A DNA stretch of 64,000 nt from Tenggerimyces flavus (GCF_016907715.1 NZ_JAFBCM010000001.1:5580001-5644000), one strand, 5' to 3'. Positions 26,196 to 34,648 are shown, counted from the first letter of the stretch. Notes: generated by a model from the sequence alone, not told the origin. Made by a program: numbers and translations.

Positions 26196-26685
26196 CCCCG
26201 TGGCCTCGTCGCAGCCGGCTCGTCGAAGAAGCCCAAAGTGAACGTCGGATCGTTATCTGCCAGGCGTTGGCGTGCGGCGAAACTGAGCGAGTCGGACTGC
26301 GACCAGGTACGCCTAGCGAGACCGAAATGGTCCCTTCGCGGCCTCCGACTCCCAGCATTCCGGGGTACCGTCTGATCTTGGTCGTCCCAGCGGACGGGAT
26401 GTGCTTGCATCCGCCTGGGATCGCTACCATGCTTCGTCCCACAAGACACATACGGGGGGACTCGCGGGCCCTAGCGGCCGCGCGTGTTCCCCGTTTGGTT
26501 ATGAAAGGGGCAGCACATGCGCGGGAGCCGGCCAAGGCTCGCCATGTGTCACTTCTCTTCGTCCCCTCGCTGGTGGCCGACACCGGACTCGTGTCTCTCC
26601 TCACACCCCACGGCCCGCTAGCCGGGTCCCGCGGGCAGGCGCTGCCGGTCGTACCGGACGCCAGTTGCGAATCGGAGGTACAACG
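26196..26685. other. Intergenic region upstream of the sugar ABC operon
   Basis: These 490 bp hold the conserved 81-bp element D1 (26215-26295) and, at the end, GGAGGT (26674-26679), which sets the TTG start of the first permease gene. No reading frame has convincing coding character. The operon promoter should lie here, but I could not place a clear -35/-10 pair. Confidence 0.5.
26215..26295 (+). promoter_or_regulatory. Conserved 81-bp element D, copy 1
   Basis: It matches the reverse complement of 50672-50752 at 70 of 81 positions without gaps. The invariant blocks are CTCGTCGAAGAAGCCCAAA and TGGCGTGCGGCGAAACTGAG. It points towards the ABC operon that starts 391 bp downstream. All reading frames carry replacements at a similar rate, so a DNA- or RNA-level function is more likely than a peptide. 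The family is unknown. Confidence 0.6.
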
Positions 26686-27630
26686 TTGACAGCAACAACC
26701 GAACAGGTCCGGGAGGTCAGGCCGGCTCCCCGGGTTCGCAGGGGTTGGTCACCCGAGGAGAAAGCAAACCTGCGTAAGGGGCTGTTGTTCATCAGCCCCT
26801 GGGTGATCGGCTTCCTGGCTTTCGTGGTCTTCCCGATCGTGTACTCGCTCGCGATCAGCATGTTCCAGTACACGGGCTTGCAGTCGGCGCAGTTCCTCGG
26901 CCTCGACAACTACGGCCGCATGCTCGCCGACCCGTTGACCTGGACGTCGCTCGGCAACACGCTCTACTACTCGGCCTGGGCAGTGCCGGTCGGCCTCGTC
27001 GTCGCCCTGCTGCTCGCGCTGGCGATGAACCGGCAGGTACGCGAGGTCGTGGTCTACCGGACCGCGCTCTACATCCCCTCGCTGGCGCCGATCTTCGCGC
27101 TGTCGTTCATCTTCATCGTGCTGGTCAACCCCGGTACGGGTATCGCGAACCAGCTCATCACGCTGTTCGGTGGTCAGGAACGTGACCTGCTGGCCGAGCC
27201 GACGACCGCGAAGCTCGTGATCGTCGCGATGGCCCAGCTGGGCGCCGGCAACGCCGCGCTGATCTTCCTCGCGGGTCTGAACAACATCCCGCAGACGCTG
27301 TACGAGGCCGCCCGCATCGACGGCGCGAGCCCGATCCAACAGTTCGGCCGGATCACACTCCCGCTGCTGACCCCGGCGATCGTGTTCAACCTCATCACCG
27401 GCGTCAGCGGCGGACTCCAGGTCTTCACGCAGGCCTACATCATGACCAGGGGCGGACCGAACAACGGAACGTTGTTCTACATGCTCTACCTGTACCGAAA
27501 CGCCTTCAGCTACGCGGACCTCGGCTATGCGTCCGCTCTGGCGATCGGTCTCTTCATCGTCGGTCTCGCGCTCGCGGTGATCCTCTACGGGGTGTCGCGC
27601 CGCTTCACGAACTATGAAGTCGCGGCTTGA
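26686..27630 (+). CDS. Sugar ABC transporter permease (MalF/UgpA type)
   Basis: The 314-residue inner-membrane protein has six helices and the EAA loop EAARIDGASPIQQF that docks the ATPase. Carbohydrate importers of the CUT1 class use such a pair of permeases. TTG 26686 is fixed by GGAGGT six bases upstream. It is the first gene of a three-gene operon with a second permease and a lipoprotein. No ATPase gene is adjacent, as in many actinomycete CUT1 systems served by a shared MsiK-type ATPase. Confidence 0.92.
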   Translation: MTATTEQVREVRPAPRVRRGWSPEEKANLRKGLLFISPWVIGFLAFVVFPIVYSLAISMFQYTGLQSAQFLGLDNYGRMLADPLTWTSLGNTLYYSAWAVPVGLVVALLLALAMNRQVREVVVYRTALYIPSLAPIFALSFIFIVLVNPGTGIANQLITLFGGQERDLLAEPTTAKLVIVAMAQLGAGNAALIFLAGLNNIPQTLYEAARIDGASPIQQFGRITLPLLTPAIVFNLITGVSGGLQVFTQAYIMTRGGPNNGTLFYMLYLYRNAFSYADLGYASALAIGLFIVGLALAVILYGVSRRFTNYEVAA

Positions 27631-27672
27631 CCCGGCGTAGACCCCACCAGACCTGGAGAGAAAGAGACTTCG

Positions 27673-28572
27673 ATGGCTGTTGACACTCAGACCGCTGAGC
27701 TTGGCCGGCACCGCGGCCAGGGTCCGGTCATGTCCGCGGGTGAAGCGCGGGCCAGGCTGATCTGGGACCGCATCGCGGTCCGCATCTTCCTCATCGTGAT
27801 GTCGCTCGTCTTCCTGCTTCCGCTCTACTGGATGCTCATCACCTCGGTGAAGTCCAACGAAGAGCTCGGCATCACCCCCTCGACGATCTGGCCACAGCAG
27901 TGGCACTGGGAGAACTACACAGCCGCGTTCGACGCGTTCCCGTTCGCGACGTTCTTCGGCAACTCGCTCATCATCACCGTCCTCAGCGTGCTTGGCTCGG
28001 TGCTGTCCTGCCTCATCGCGGCGTACGGGTTCGCCTGCATCGAGTGGCGCGGCCGCGAGAAGGTCTTCTACCTCGTGCTCGCGACGCTGTTCATCCCGTT
28101 CCCGATCGCGATCATCCCGTCGTTCGACCTGTTCGCTTGGCTGGGCTGGATCAACACGTTCCTGCCACTGATCGTGCCGAACTTCCTCGGCAGTGCGTTC
28201 TTCATCTTCCTGCTGCGACAGTTCCTGCTGCAGATACCGAAGGACCACCTCGACGCTGCCCGCGTCGACGGCGCGAGCGAGTGGCAGATCCTCTGGCGGA
28301 TCGTGCTCCCGATGTCGCTGCCGGCCGTCGCGGCGGTCGCGATCTTCACAGCGATCGGCTCGTGGAACGACTTCATTGGCCCGCTGCTGTACCTGCAGGA
28401 CGAGTCCAGGCAGACGCTCGCGATCGGCATCCAGGCGTTCCGGACCAGCCATGACATTCAGTTCAACCAGCTCATGGCGGCGTCGCTGATGATCCTGCTG
28501 CCATTGGTGATTCTGTTCTTCGCGGCGCAGCGGTACTTCATCCGCGGCATCACGCTCGGCAGCTTCAAGTAA
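27673..28572 (+). CDS. Sugar ABC transporter permease (MalG/UgpE type)
   Basis: The 299-residue protein has six helices. The EAA loop reads DAARVDGASEWQILWRIVL and the C terminus ends in the typical FIRGITLGSFK. It pairs with the preceding permease to form the channel. ATG 27673 follows GGAGAGAAAGAG. The gap to the first permease is 42 bp and to the binding protein 12 bp. Confidence 0.93.
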   Translation: MAVDTQTAELGRHRGQGPVMSAGEARARLIWDRIAVRIFLIVMSLVFLLPLYWMLITSVKSNEELGITPSTIWPQQWHWENYTAAFDAFPFATFFGNSLIITVLSVLGSVLSCLIAAYGFACIEWRGREKVFYLVLATLFIPFPIAIIPSFDLFAWLGWINTFLPLIVPNFLGSAFFIFLLRQFLLQIPKDHLDAARVDGASEWQILWRIVLPMSLPAVAAVAIFTAIGSWNDFIGPLLYLQDESRQTLAIGIQAFRTSHDIQFNQLMAASLMILLPLVILFFAAQRYFIRGITLGSFK

Positions 28573-28584
28573 GGACACCGACTG

Positions 28585-29928
28585 ATGAGACTTCGTAGTC
28601 AACTGAGGCGCCGGATCGGGATGACCGCTCTGGCCGTACTTCTCATCGCCGTCGCCGGTGCGTGTGCGCAGGCTCGGCCGAACACCGAGCTGCTGGTGTG
28701 GACCGTGCTGGGTGGCTCGGTCGAGCTCGAGGCGCAGAACGCCGTGATCGACGCGTTCGAGAAGGAGAATCCGGGCGTCACGGTGCAACTGGTGCCGAAG
28801 GCGGGCCAGTTCACCGGCGACAACGCGGCGCTGATCGCGGCCGTCCGCGGCAAGCAGTCGCCGAACGTGTACGTGATCGACCGGTTCACCACCGCGCAGC
28901 AGGCGTCGGTCGGTCTGCTGTCGAACCTGCAGACGTTCATCGACCAGGACGGCGACAACCTGCGCGACGAGTACCTGCCGTTCGCGGCCGACGAGGCGTC
29001 GTACAACGGCGACATGTACGCGCTGCCGTTCGACACCGACGCGCGCGGGGTGCTCTACAACAAGGCCGTGCTGCGCGACGCCGGCATCGACCCGGAGATC
29101 ATGGACCCGAAGAACGGGGCGCTCACGATCGACGAGCTGATGGACCTCGGCGAGAAGATCAACCAGAAGGACAAGAACGGCAACTACACGCGGATGGGCT
29201 TCATCCCGTGGGACGGCCAGGGCTTCCACGCGACCTGGGCTTTGATCAACCACGCGGAGTGGTTCGACAACCAGACCTGCGACACGACGTTCCTCAGCCC
29301 CGGCTGGAAGAAGACCATGGAGGACTTCCAGTCGTGGTCGAAGGAACTCGGCTACCAGCAGGTGCAGGCGTTCATCGCCCGCGTACGACCGCCGAACCAG
29401 CCGCCGCAGCAGTCGCCGCTCTACACCGGCAAGATCGGTATGGCGATCGACGGCAACTGGTCGCTGCAGAGCATCAAGGAGTACGCGCCGAAGCTCGACT
29501 ACGGCATCACGTACCTACCGGTGCCGAAGGAGGGCGACAAGCCGATCAGCTGGGCCGGTGGCTTCGCGGCCACGATGCCGAAGGGCGCGCCGAACCAGGA
29601 GCTGACCTGGAAGTTCATGAAGTACTTCGCCGGCGAGCAGGGCCAGCGGATCTACATGAGCAACCAGAGCAAGATCCCGACCTGGAAGTCGCTGCTGGAA
29701 GACCCGGAGGTCACGAAGGACCAGGGCATCTTCCCGAGCATGATGGCGGACACCCTGGCGCGTCCGGCCCTGCCGGTGGGTGCGCAGATCTCCGACGCGA
29801 TGGACGCGGCCCAGTCCGGTGTGCTGCTCGGTGAGGAGACGCCAGAGAAGGCACTCGACATCGTGCAGGCACGGGTGGGTCCGAAGATGAAACAGTTCTG
29901 CCCGTTCACCTTGGGCAATCCGGAGTAG
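28585..29928 (+). CDS. Sugar ABC transporter substrate-binding lipoprotein
   Basis: The 447-residue CUT1-type binding protein has a basic N terminus, a signal peptide and a lipobox-like AGAC (Cys27), so it is anchored outside. The mature part shows LLVWTVLGGSVELEAQN and the hinge-region DMYALPFDTDARGVLYNK, a standard pattern for oligosaccharide or glycerol-phosphate binders. Being last in the operon is less common than first. A strong terminator follows within 10 bp. Confidence 0.92.
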   Translation: MRLRSQLRRRIGMTALAVLLIAVAGACAQARPNTELLVWTVLGGSVELEAQNAVIDAFEKENPGVTVQLVPKAGQFTGDNAALIAAVRGKQSPNVYVIDRFTTAQQASVGLLSNLQTFIDQDGDNLRDEYLPFAADEASYNGDMYALPFDTDARGVLYNKAVLRDAGIDPEIMDPKNGALTIDELMDLGEKINQKDKNGNYTRMGFIPWDGQGFHATWALINHAEWFDNQTCDTTFLSPGWKKTMEDFQSWSKELGYQQVQAFIARVRPPNQPPQQSPLYTGKIGMAIDGNWSLQSIKEYAPKLDYGITYLPVPKEGDKPISWAGGFAATMPKGAPNQELTWKFMKYFAGEQGQRIYMSNQSKIPTWKSLLEDPEVTKDQGIFPSMMADTLARPALPVGAQISDAMDAAQSGVLLGEETPEKALDIVQARVGPKMKQFCPFTLGNPE

Positions 29929-29937
29929 CTGAGATTT

Positions 29938-29973
29938 GGGGCGTCCCCTTCGCGGGGGCGCCCCTTTCTTGCT
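29938..29973 (+). terminator. Rho-independent terminator of the sugar ABC operon
   Basis: GGGGCGTCCCC and GGGGGCGCCCC form a GC-rich stem around a TTCG-type loop (29938-29964), followed by TTTCTTGCTTTC. It lies directly after the binding-protein gene. Confidence 0.85.
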
Positions 29974-29979
29974 TTCTGG

Positions 29980-30645
29980 TCAGAAGATCGGCGGGCCGTC
30001 GCCGTGGTTCTCCTGGTGGGTGTAGCGGCCTTCCGCCCACGGGTCGGCGACGTTGTGGTAGCCGCGTTCCTCCCAGAACCCGCGCCGGTCCTCGGTGAGG
30101 TACTCGATCGCCCGGAGCCACTTCGGGCCCTTCCAGGCGTACAGGTGGGGAACGACCAGCCGGATGGGGCCGCCTCGTTCCCTCGGCAGCGGCTTGCCGC
30201 CGACGTGCGTGGCGAGCAGCGTGGTCGCCGCGGCGAAGTCGGCGAGGGTGAGGTTGGCGGAGTAGCCGTACTCGGCGTACACCATCACGTGGGACACGTC
30301 GGTGCGCGGCGGCGCGACCTCGAGCAGCGCGCTGCTCGGGATGCCCTCCCAGGTGAGGTCGAGCACCGAGAACCCGCTCACGCAGTGCAGGTCGGCGTAG
30401 ACCGTACGATGCGGCAGCTCGTCCAGCACGTCCAGCTTCAGCACGTGCTCACTGCCCGAAGCGGTGGCGCCGGAGACCCGGATGTCCCAGTCCTCGAGCT
30501 TGCGCCGCGGGACCGGTCCGTAGTGCGTGACGGGCCAGTTCTCGGAGGGTCGCTGACCGGGCGGAACGCCCCTTCGAGCGTTCGCACTGGCCGCGAACGA
30601 GGTCGCGGCCGAGTCCTCTCCGCGCTGGCCCCGCACGAGAGTCAA
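29980..30645 (-). CDS. Molybdopterin-dependent oxidoreductase (sulfite-oxidase/YedY-like)
   Basis: A single Moco-binding domain of about 200 residues: VTHYGPVPRRKLEDWDIRV starts the fold, and Cys88 in DLHCVSGFS is the molybdenum ligand. RLVVPHLYAWKGPKWL and ERGYHNVADPW complete the family pattern. No Tat signal is visible, so it is probably cytoplasmic. TTG 30645 is the furthest plausible start; the first ~30 residues are poorly supported and the true start may be internal. The electron partner is unknown. Confidence 0.85.
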   Translation of the reverse strand: MTLVRGQRGEDSAATSFAASANARRGVPPGQRPSENWPVTHYGPVPRRKLEDWDIRVSGATASGSEHVLKLDVLDELPHRTVYADLHCVSGFSVLDLTWEGIPSSALLEVAPPRTDVSHVMVYAEYGYSANLTLADFAAATTLLATHVGGKPLPRERGGPIRLVVPHLYAWKGPKWLRAIEYLTEDRRGFWEERGYHNVADPWAEGRYTHQENHGDGPPIF

Positions 30646-30708
30646 TGCTCCCAGACGCGCCTTCGACCGGTCACGCTGGGCCCCTCGCCGAGAACGGATT
30701 GTGCCCGT

Positions 30709-30981
30709 TCACGCGGCCGGTGCTCGCAGCCGGATCACCAGCTGGATGTCGACATGTCGGGTGTGCAGGACGACCCCGCGGTCGAGCGGTTCCCCAGCGG
30801 CCGCGAACGCGGTCACCCCGGTCACCACGTAGTCGTCGTCCTCGGCTGAACCCTCGGCGCCCCGTCCGCTCCCGTTCGCCTGCACTTCGGCAAGCGCGGT
30901 CGTCAGCGCCTCGGTATGTTCCGCCAGAAACGAGTGGAGTGCGAGCTCCACGGCCTCCTCACTCGGGCCGTCCTGTCGCAT
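30709..30981 (-). CDS. Hypothetical small acidic protein
   Basis: A 90-residue protein with no family I recognise. The N-terminal half is an amphipathic helix region (SEEAVELALHSFLAEHTEAL), then a Gly/Ser/Asp-rich linker and a strand-rich end (DDYVVTGVTAFAAAGEPL). ATG 30981 follows GAGGAGA by about 8 bases, which supports it as a real gene. It stands alone, between the Moco gene and the kinase-like gene on the same strand. Confidence 0.5.
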   Translation of the reverse strand: MRQDGPSEEAVELALHSFLAEHTEALTTALAEVQANGSGRGAEGSAEDDDYVVTGVTAFAAAGEPLDRGVVLHTRHVDIQLVIRLRAPAA

Positions 30982-31100
30982 GGTCTGTCTCCTCTGTAGA
31001 CGTCGTCCCAGTCCGTCCACTGGAGATGACACCGAAGGCGGCGAAGCATGACGCGATTCCCGAGAACTTTGTTGACTCACCGGTAGCCGCCGAGCGATCG

Positions 31101-31622
31101 CTATGACCTGGCCCATCCGGTGAGCTCGACGATCTCCGCGGCGAGGTCCTCGACCCGGCGGTGATCGGTGCGGACGCGCGTCGCCCACTCCGGCGTGAGG
31201 CGATCGAGGTCCCGCTCGCCGACCGGCGTCGCCTCGAGGTTGGCGAGGTGCCAGCCGAGCCCCGCTCCCCTCTCGCGCTCACCGAGCCGCTGCCGCGCGG
31301 TCTCGTCGGTACAGGTGAGCAGCACGCCGACAACCCGAGGTTGACCACCCATCAGCGTGACCAACCTGCTGGCGTTCTTGATGCTCGCCCAGTTGGTGAA
31401 GATCAGGCGCGTACAGCCGAAGTCGCGATAGTTGCCCCAGAGGGCCTGGAAGTTCCGGTCGAACAGCTCGGGCGGTGCCTGCGGGATGGCGACGTCCAGC
31501 CAGTCGCCCTCCATGCGGCAATGGCCGACACCTGCCTGCTGGAGCTGCGCGGAGACCTCGGCGCTGACGGTCGTCTTCCCGGCCGCGGACCGACCGGCGA
31601 TCAGCAGCAGGTCGGAGTCCAC
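31101..31622 (-). CDS. P-loop kinase-like ATPase
   Basis: The 173-residue protein opens with LLLIAGRSAAGKTTVSAEV, a Walker A motif of the shikimate/adenylylsulfate kinase-like P-loop class. Later segments are CRMEGDWLDVAIP and the lid-like CTDETARQRLGERERG. It probably phosphorylates a small molecule, which is not identified. The GTG start is 5 bp beyond the HxlR regulator's stop, so the two are likely co-transcribed. Confidence 0.75.
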   Translation of the reverse strand: MDSDLLLIAGRSAAGKTTVSAEVSAQLQQAGVGHCRMEGDWLDVAIPQAPPELFDRNFQALWGNYRDFGCTRLIFTNWASIKNASRLVTLMGGQPRVVGVLLTCTDETARQRLGERERGAGLGWHLANLEATPVGERDLDRLTPEWATRVRTDHRRVEDLAAEIVELTGWARS

Positions 31623-31627
31623 CCCGG

Positions 31628-32131
31628 CTACCCGTGCTCTCGTTGGTCTTGCTCGGCGGCCGCCGCGTGGGCGGCGTCGAGGCGTTCGAGGGGGCTGGGG
31701 CCGTTGGACGGCTTCGGCGGGGCGCCGAGGTGGCGGACGCGAAGCTCGTCCATGAGCTCCTCGAGGAACGCCGGACCCTCGTCGTGCATGAGCTGCTGAC
31801 GGATCCGGAGCTCGGCGCTACCGGGGCGCCAGTCGAGGCCCCAGTTGCCGAGGGCGTAGATGATCGGCAGGGTCTGGATGCCCGCTTCGGTGAGGCTGTA
31901 GCGAGCGCGCTGCCCCCGTACCGCCGTGCCGCGGGTGAGGATCCCCGCGTCGAGGAGCCGTACCAGGCGGTCGGCGAGGATGTTCGAAGCGATGCCCTCG
32001 ATCGACCCGGTGAGCAGAGCCCGGAAGTAGCGGCGGTCACCGAAGATCAGATCGCGCAGGACGAGCAGCGCCCAGCGGTCCCCGAGCACCTCGACGGCGG
32101 CGTTGATCGGGCACCCCGACCGTGGCTCCAC
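31628..32131 (-). CDS. HxlR-family transcriptional regulator
   Basis: A 167-residue protein with the HxlR opening CPINAAVEVLGDRWALLVLR. Cys7 is the conserved residue that acts as redox or electrophile sensor in several members. The winged helix FRALLTGSIEGIASNILADR follows, then an unusual ~60-residue C-terminal helical extension. It is divergent from the dihydrofolate-reductase-like gene, with a clear promoter and a palindrome between them, and probably represses that gene and itself. Confidence 0.88.
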   Translation of the reverse strand: MEPRSGCPINAAVEVLGDRWALLVLRDLIFGDRRYFRALLTGSIEGIASNILADRLVRLLDAGILTRGTAVRGQRARYSLTEAGIQTLPIIYALGNWGLDWRPGSAELRIRQQLMHDEGPAFLEELMDELRVRHLGAPPKPSNGPSPLERLDAAHAAAAEQDQREHG

Positions 32132-32140
32132 GACTCCTCC

Positions 32141-32168
32141 TTGACACGTTATCCGCCCTCACTATAGT
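32141..32168 (+). promoter_or_regulatory. Promoter of the dihydrofolate-reductase-like/MBL operon
   Basis: TTGACA (32141-32146) and TATAGT (32163-32168) are separated by 16 bp, close to the vegetative sigma consensus and striking in this GC-rich DNA. The start of transcription would fall inside the adjacent palindrome. Confidence 0.7.
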
Positions 32169-32189
32169 GATTGCGAAACGCAACCACTA
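32165..32189. promoter_or_regulatory. Probable HxlR operator
   Basis: TAGTGaTTGCGaaaCGCAAcCACTA is a 25-bp palindrome with two 5-bp half-site pairs. It overlaps the -10 box and the probable +1 of the plus-strand promoter and lies 34 bp from the hxlR start. The position fits repression by the divergent regulator. Confidence 0.65.
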
Positions 32190-32205
32190 GGTGAAAGAAG
32201 AGCCG

Positions 32206-32796
32206 ATGGGCCGCTTTGTCTACTCGATGCAGGTGTCCCTCGACCTGCGCATCGAGCAAGTCCCGGGCGACAACGGCGCCGGCGAGTGGTTGCGGATCGA
32301 CGAGGAGCTGCACCGCGAGGCCAACGCGCGGACGCGGGGGCTCGCGCTCATGGTCCATGGCCGGGTGTTCTACGAGGTCATGGAGGAGTTCTGGCCACGG
32401 ACCCACGAGGATCCGTCGCTGCCGGACTTCATGCACGAGTACGGCGAGATCTGGACCGCCAAGCCCAAGGTGCTCGTCTCCCACACCCGCCACAGTGCCG
32501 ACCACAACACCCGGGTCATCGGCGGAGACGACGCGATCGAGCAGCTCGCCACCCTGCGTGCCGAGACCGACGGCAGCATCAGCGTGGGCGGCGCGACGCT
32601 TGCGACGCAGCTGCTCCGGGCGGGGCTGCTCGACGAGTTGATGCTGTGGACCCATCCGGCGATCCTCGGCTTCGGCAGGCCGCTGTTCGACGACTACGAC
32701 CTGCCGATCGAGCTCGACCTGCTCGAGCAGCAAACGTTCAACCAGGGCGTCACGATGCACCGCTACACGATCCGGGATGCGAAGGAGTCGAGCTAG
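32206..32796 (+). CDS. Dihydrofolate-reductase-family (RibD C-terminal-like) protein
   Basis: The 196-residue protein has the RibD-C/DHFR-like fold pattern: FVYSMQVSLDLRIE at the start, GLALMVHGRVFYEVMEEFWP in the nucleotide region and ISVGGATLATQLLRAGLLDEL. Such proteins are NADPH-binding reductases of unknown substrate and are seldom true folate enzymes. ATG 32206 is preferred to GTG 32191. Its stop TAG overlaps the GTG of the next gene (TAGTG). Confidence 0.82.
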   Translation: MGRFVYSMQVSLDLRIEQVPGDNGAGEWLRIDEELHREANARTRGLALMVHGRVFYEVMEEFWPRTHEDPSLPDFMHEYGEIWTAKPKVLVSHTRHSADHNTRVIGGDDAIEQLATLRAETDGSISVGGATLATQLLRAGLLDELMLWTHPAILGFGRPLFDDYDLPIELDLLEQQTFNQGVTMHRYTIRDAKESS

Positions 32797-33605
32797 TGCT
32801 GAAGCAGGTCGCGGAGGGTGTGCTGACCCACCAGAGCGAGTTGATCGCGAACAACGCCGTTGTCGTGCAGGGCCGAGCCGGCGTGTTGGTCGTCGACCCG
32901 GGGCTGACCGGCGCCGAGCTGGCCTGCCTGGCGAACGACCTTCGGGAGCTGGGCCAGCCCGTCGTGGCAGGCTTCGCGACGCATCCCGACTGGGATCACG
33001 TGCTCTGGCACGCCGAGCTCGGCGACGCTCCTCGCTACGGTACGGCCCGCTGCGCCGCGTTTATGGAGGACGTACGGTCGAAGCCGGACTGGAAGGCCCG
33101 CGCCGCCGAGGGGTTTCCGGAGGAGATCGCCGACGACGTACCGCTGGACCTGTACGGCCTCATCACCGGCTTGCCGGCCGAGACCACGCAGCTTCCCTGG
33201 GACGGCCCCACGGTCCGGATCATCGAGCTTCCGGCGCACGCTCCGGGCCACGCGGCGCTGTTGGTCGAGGCACGCGGCGTCCTGGTCGCCGGCGACATGC
33301 TGTCCGACGTGCTGGTTCCGATGTTCGGCTACGACACCGCCGACCCGCTCGAGGACTACCTCGCCGCGCTGCGGCTGTTCGAGGACGTGGCGGGCGACGT
33401 CGACTTCGTGGTCCCGGGCCACGGATCCGTCGGCGGAGCTGGCGAGCTGCGGGCACGGATCGAGCTGGATCGCGCGTACGTTCAGGCCTTGCGCGACGGC
33501 AAGGAACCCAACGACCCGCGGATCGGCCCATCGGCCAAGCCCGGTTGGGAATGGGTGAGCGACATCCACACCGGACAACAACAACACTTCGGCCCAGGCA
33601 GCTAG
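32796..33605 (+). CDS. Metallo-beta-lactamase-fold hydrolase with an altered metal motif
   Basis: The 269-residue protein is MBL-fold. The metal motif reads THPDWDH (His63-Pro-Asp65-Trp-Asp67-His68), so the second His of HxHxDH is replaced by Asp. Later ligands are intact: HAPGHAALL, VAGDML and VVPGHGSVGG. Asp in this place is seen in some hydrolases, so activity is likely. It is co-translated with the preceding reductase-like gene. Its TAG shares CTAG (33602-33605) with the convergent aroF-like gene. Confidence 0.82.
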   Translation: MLKQVAEGVLTHQSELIANNAVVVQGRAGVLVVDPGLTGAELACLANDLRELGQPVVAGFATHPDWDHVLWHAELGDAPRYGTARCAAFMEDVRSKPDWKARAAEGFPEEIADDVPLDLYGLITGLPAETTQLPWDGPTVRIIELPAHAPGHAALLVEARGVLVAGDMLSDVLVPMFGYDTADPLEDYLAALRLFEDVAGDVDFVVPGHGSVGGAGELRARIELDRAYVQALRDGKEPNDPRIGPSAKPGWEWVSDIHTGQQQHFGPGS

Positions 33606-34648
33606 CTCTGCGCGACGACCGCGGCGGGGCAGCGGCCGAACATCGGGGGCAGCTGGCGTACGGCGGCGGCGAGCTCGCGGAGATCGGCTCCCGCCAACGC
33701 CTGCTGGCCGTCGACCAGCGCGTACTCCGGCTCCGGATGCACGTCCACCATCAGCCCGTCCGCCCCCGCGGCGATCGCGGCCCGGGCGAGCGGCACGACG
33801 AGCTCGCGGCGCCCGCAGGCGTGGGACGGGTCGACGATCACGGGCAGGTGCGACAGCTGCTGCGCCAGCGGGATCGCGGACACGTCCAGCGTCGAGCTGG
33901 TCGAGGGCTCGAACGTACGGATCCCCCGCTCACACAGCACGATGTCGAGGTTGCCACGCTGCGCGACGTACTCCGCGGCCAGCAGCCACTCCTCGACCGT
34001 CGACTGCACGCCGCGCTTGAGCATCACCGGCTTGCCGGTGCTGCCGACGCCCTCGAGCAGCGCGAAGTTCTGCATGTTGCGGGCACCGACCTGCAGCATG
34101 TCCGCGTACGACGCCACCAGCTCGACGTCGCCCGCCTCGACGACCTCGGTCACGACGAGCAGCCCGGTCGCCTCGCGGACGTCGGCGAGGATCTTCAGCC
34201 CGTCCTCGCCGAGTCCCTGGAACGCGTACGGCGACGTGCGCGGCTTGAACGCGCCGCCACGCAGCATTGTCGCACCCGCCGCCGCGGCCAACCGGGCCGC
34301 GCCGAGCGTCTGCTCCGCGCTCTCGACCGCGCAGGGTCCGGCGATCAGCGTGAACGTCCCCGGCCCGATCGGGATCTGGCGCTCCGGCGGTCCGACCAGC
34401 ACGACCGACCTCGAGTCGTGCAACCGGCGGCTGACCAGCTTGTACGGCGCGGACACCCGGATGACCTCGGTCACCCCCGGCAGCGTGTGCAGATTGAGCT
34501 CGTGGAACCGGTCCGCGTCCCCGACCAGTCCGACGATCGTCCGGACCACGCCTCGGCTCACGAACGCCTGACCGCCTACGGACTCGACCCGGTCGACGAC
34601 GGCATCGACCTGTTCCTGCGATGCGTCGGCGGACATCACGACCACCAT
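33602..34648 (-). CDS. aroF: 3-deoxy-7-phosphoheptulonate (DAHP) synthase, type I-beta with ferredoxin-like N-terminal domain
   Basis: It condenses PEP and erythrose-4-phosphate in the first shikimate step. Residues 1-70 are the ferredoxin-like regulatory domain found in the Thermotoga enzyme. The barrel follows with LIAGPCAVES, GGAFKPRTSPYAFQG, LQVGARNMQNF, KRGVQSTVEEWLLAAEY and VIVDPSHACG. All core residues appear present. A class II DAHP synthase is encoded at 42126-43454, so the cell has two unrelated forms. The gene is convergent with the MBL gene and shares its stop tetranucleotide. Confidence 0.92.
   Translation of the reverse strand: MVVVMSADASQEQVDAVVDRVESVGGQAFVSRGVVRTIVGLVGDADRFHELNLHTLPGVTEVIRVSAPYKLVSRRLHDSRSVVLVGPPERQIPIGPGTFTLIAGPCAVESAEQTLGAARLAAAAGATMLRGGAFKPRTSPYAFQGLGEDGLKILADVREATGLLVVTEVVEAGDVELVASYADMLQVGARNMQNFALLEGVGSTGKPVMLKRGVQSTVEEWLLAAEYVAQRGNLDIVLCERGIRTFEPSTSSTLDVSAIPLAQQLSHLPVIVDPSHACGRRELVVPLARAAIAAGADGLMVDVHPEPEYALVDGQQALAGADLRELAAAVRQLPPMFGRCPAAVVAQS

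Noticed and set aside
26749-29253. An 834-codon minus-strand frame under the sugar ABC operon
   Set aside because: Same shadow effect; the plus strand encodes three clear ABC genes. The minus translation is low-complexity.
26686-29928. Absence of an ABC ATPase gene in both CUT1 operons as a sign of broken transporters
   Set aside because: Known actinomycete CUT1 importers commonly share one ATPase (MsiK type) encoded elsewhere.
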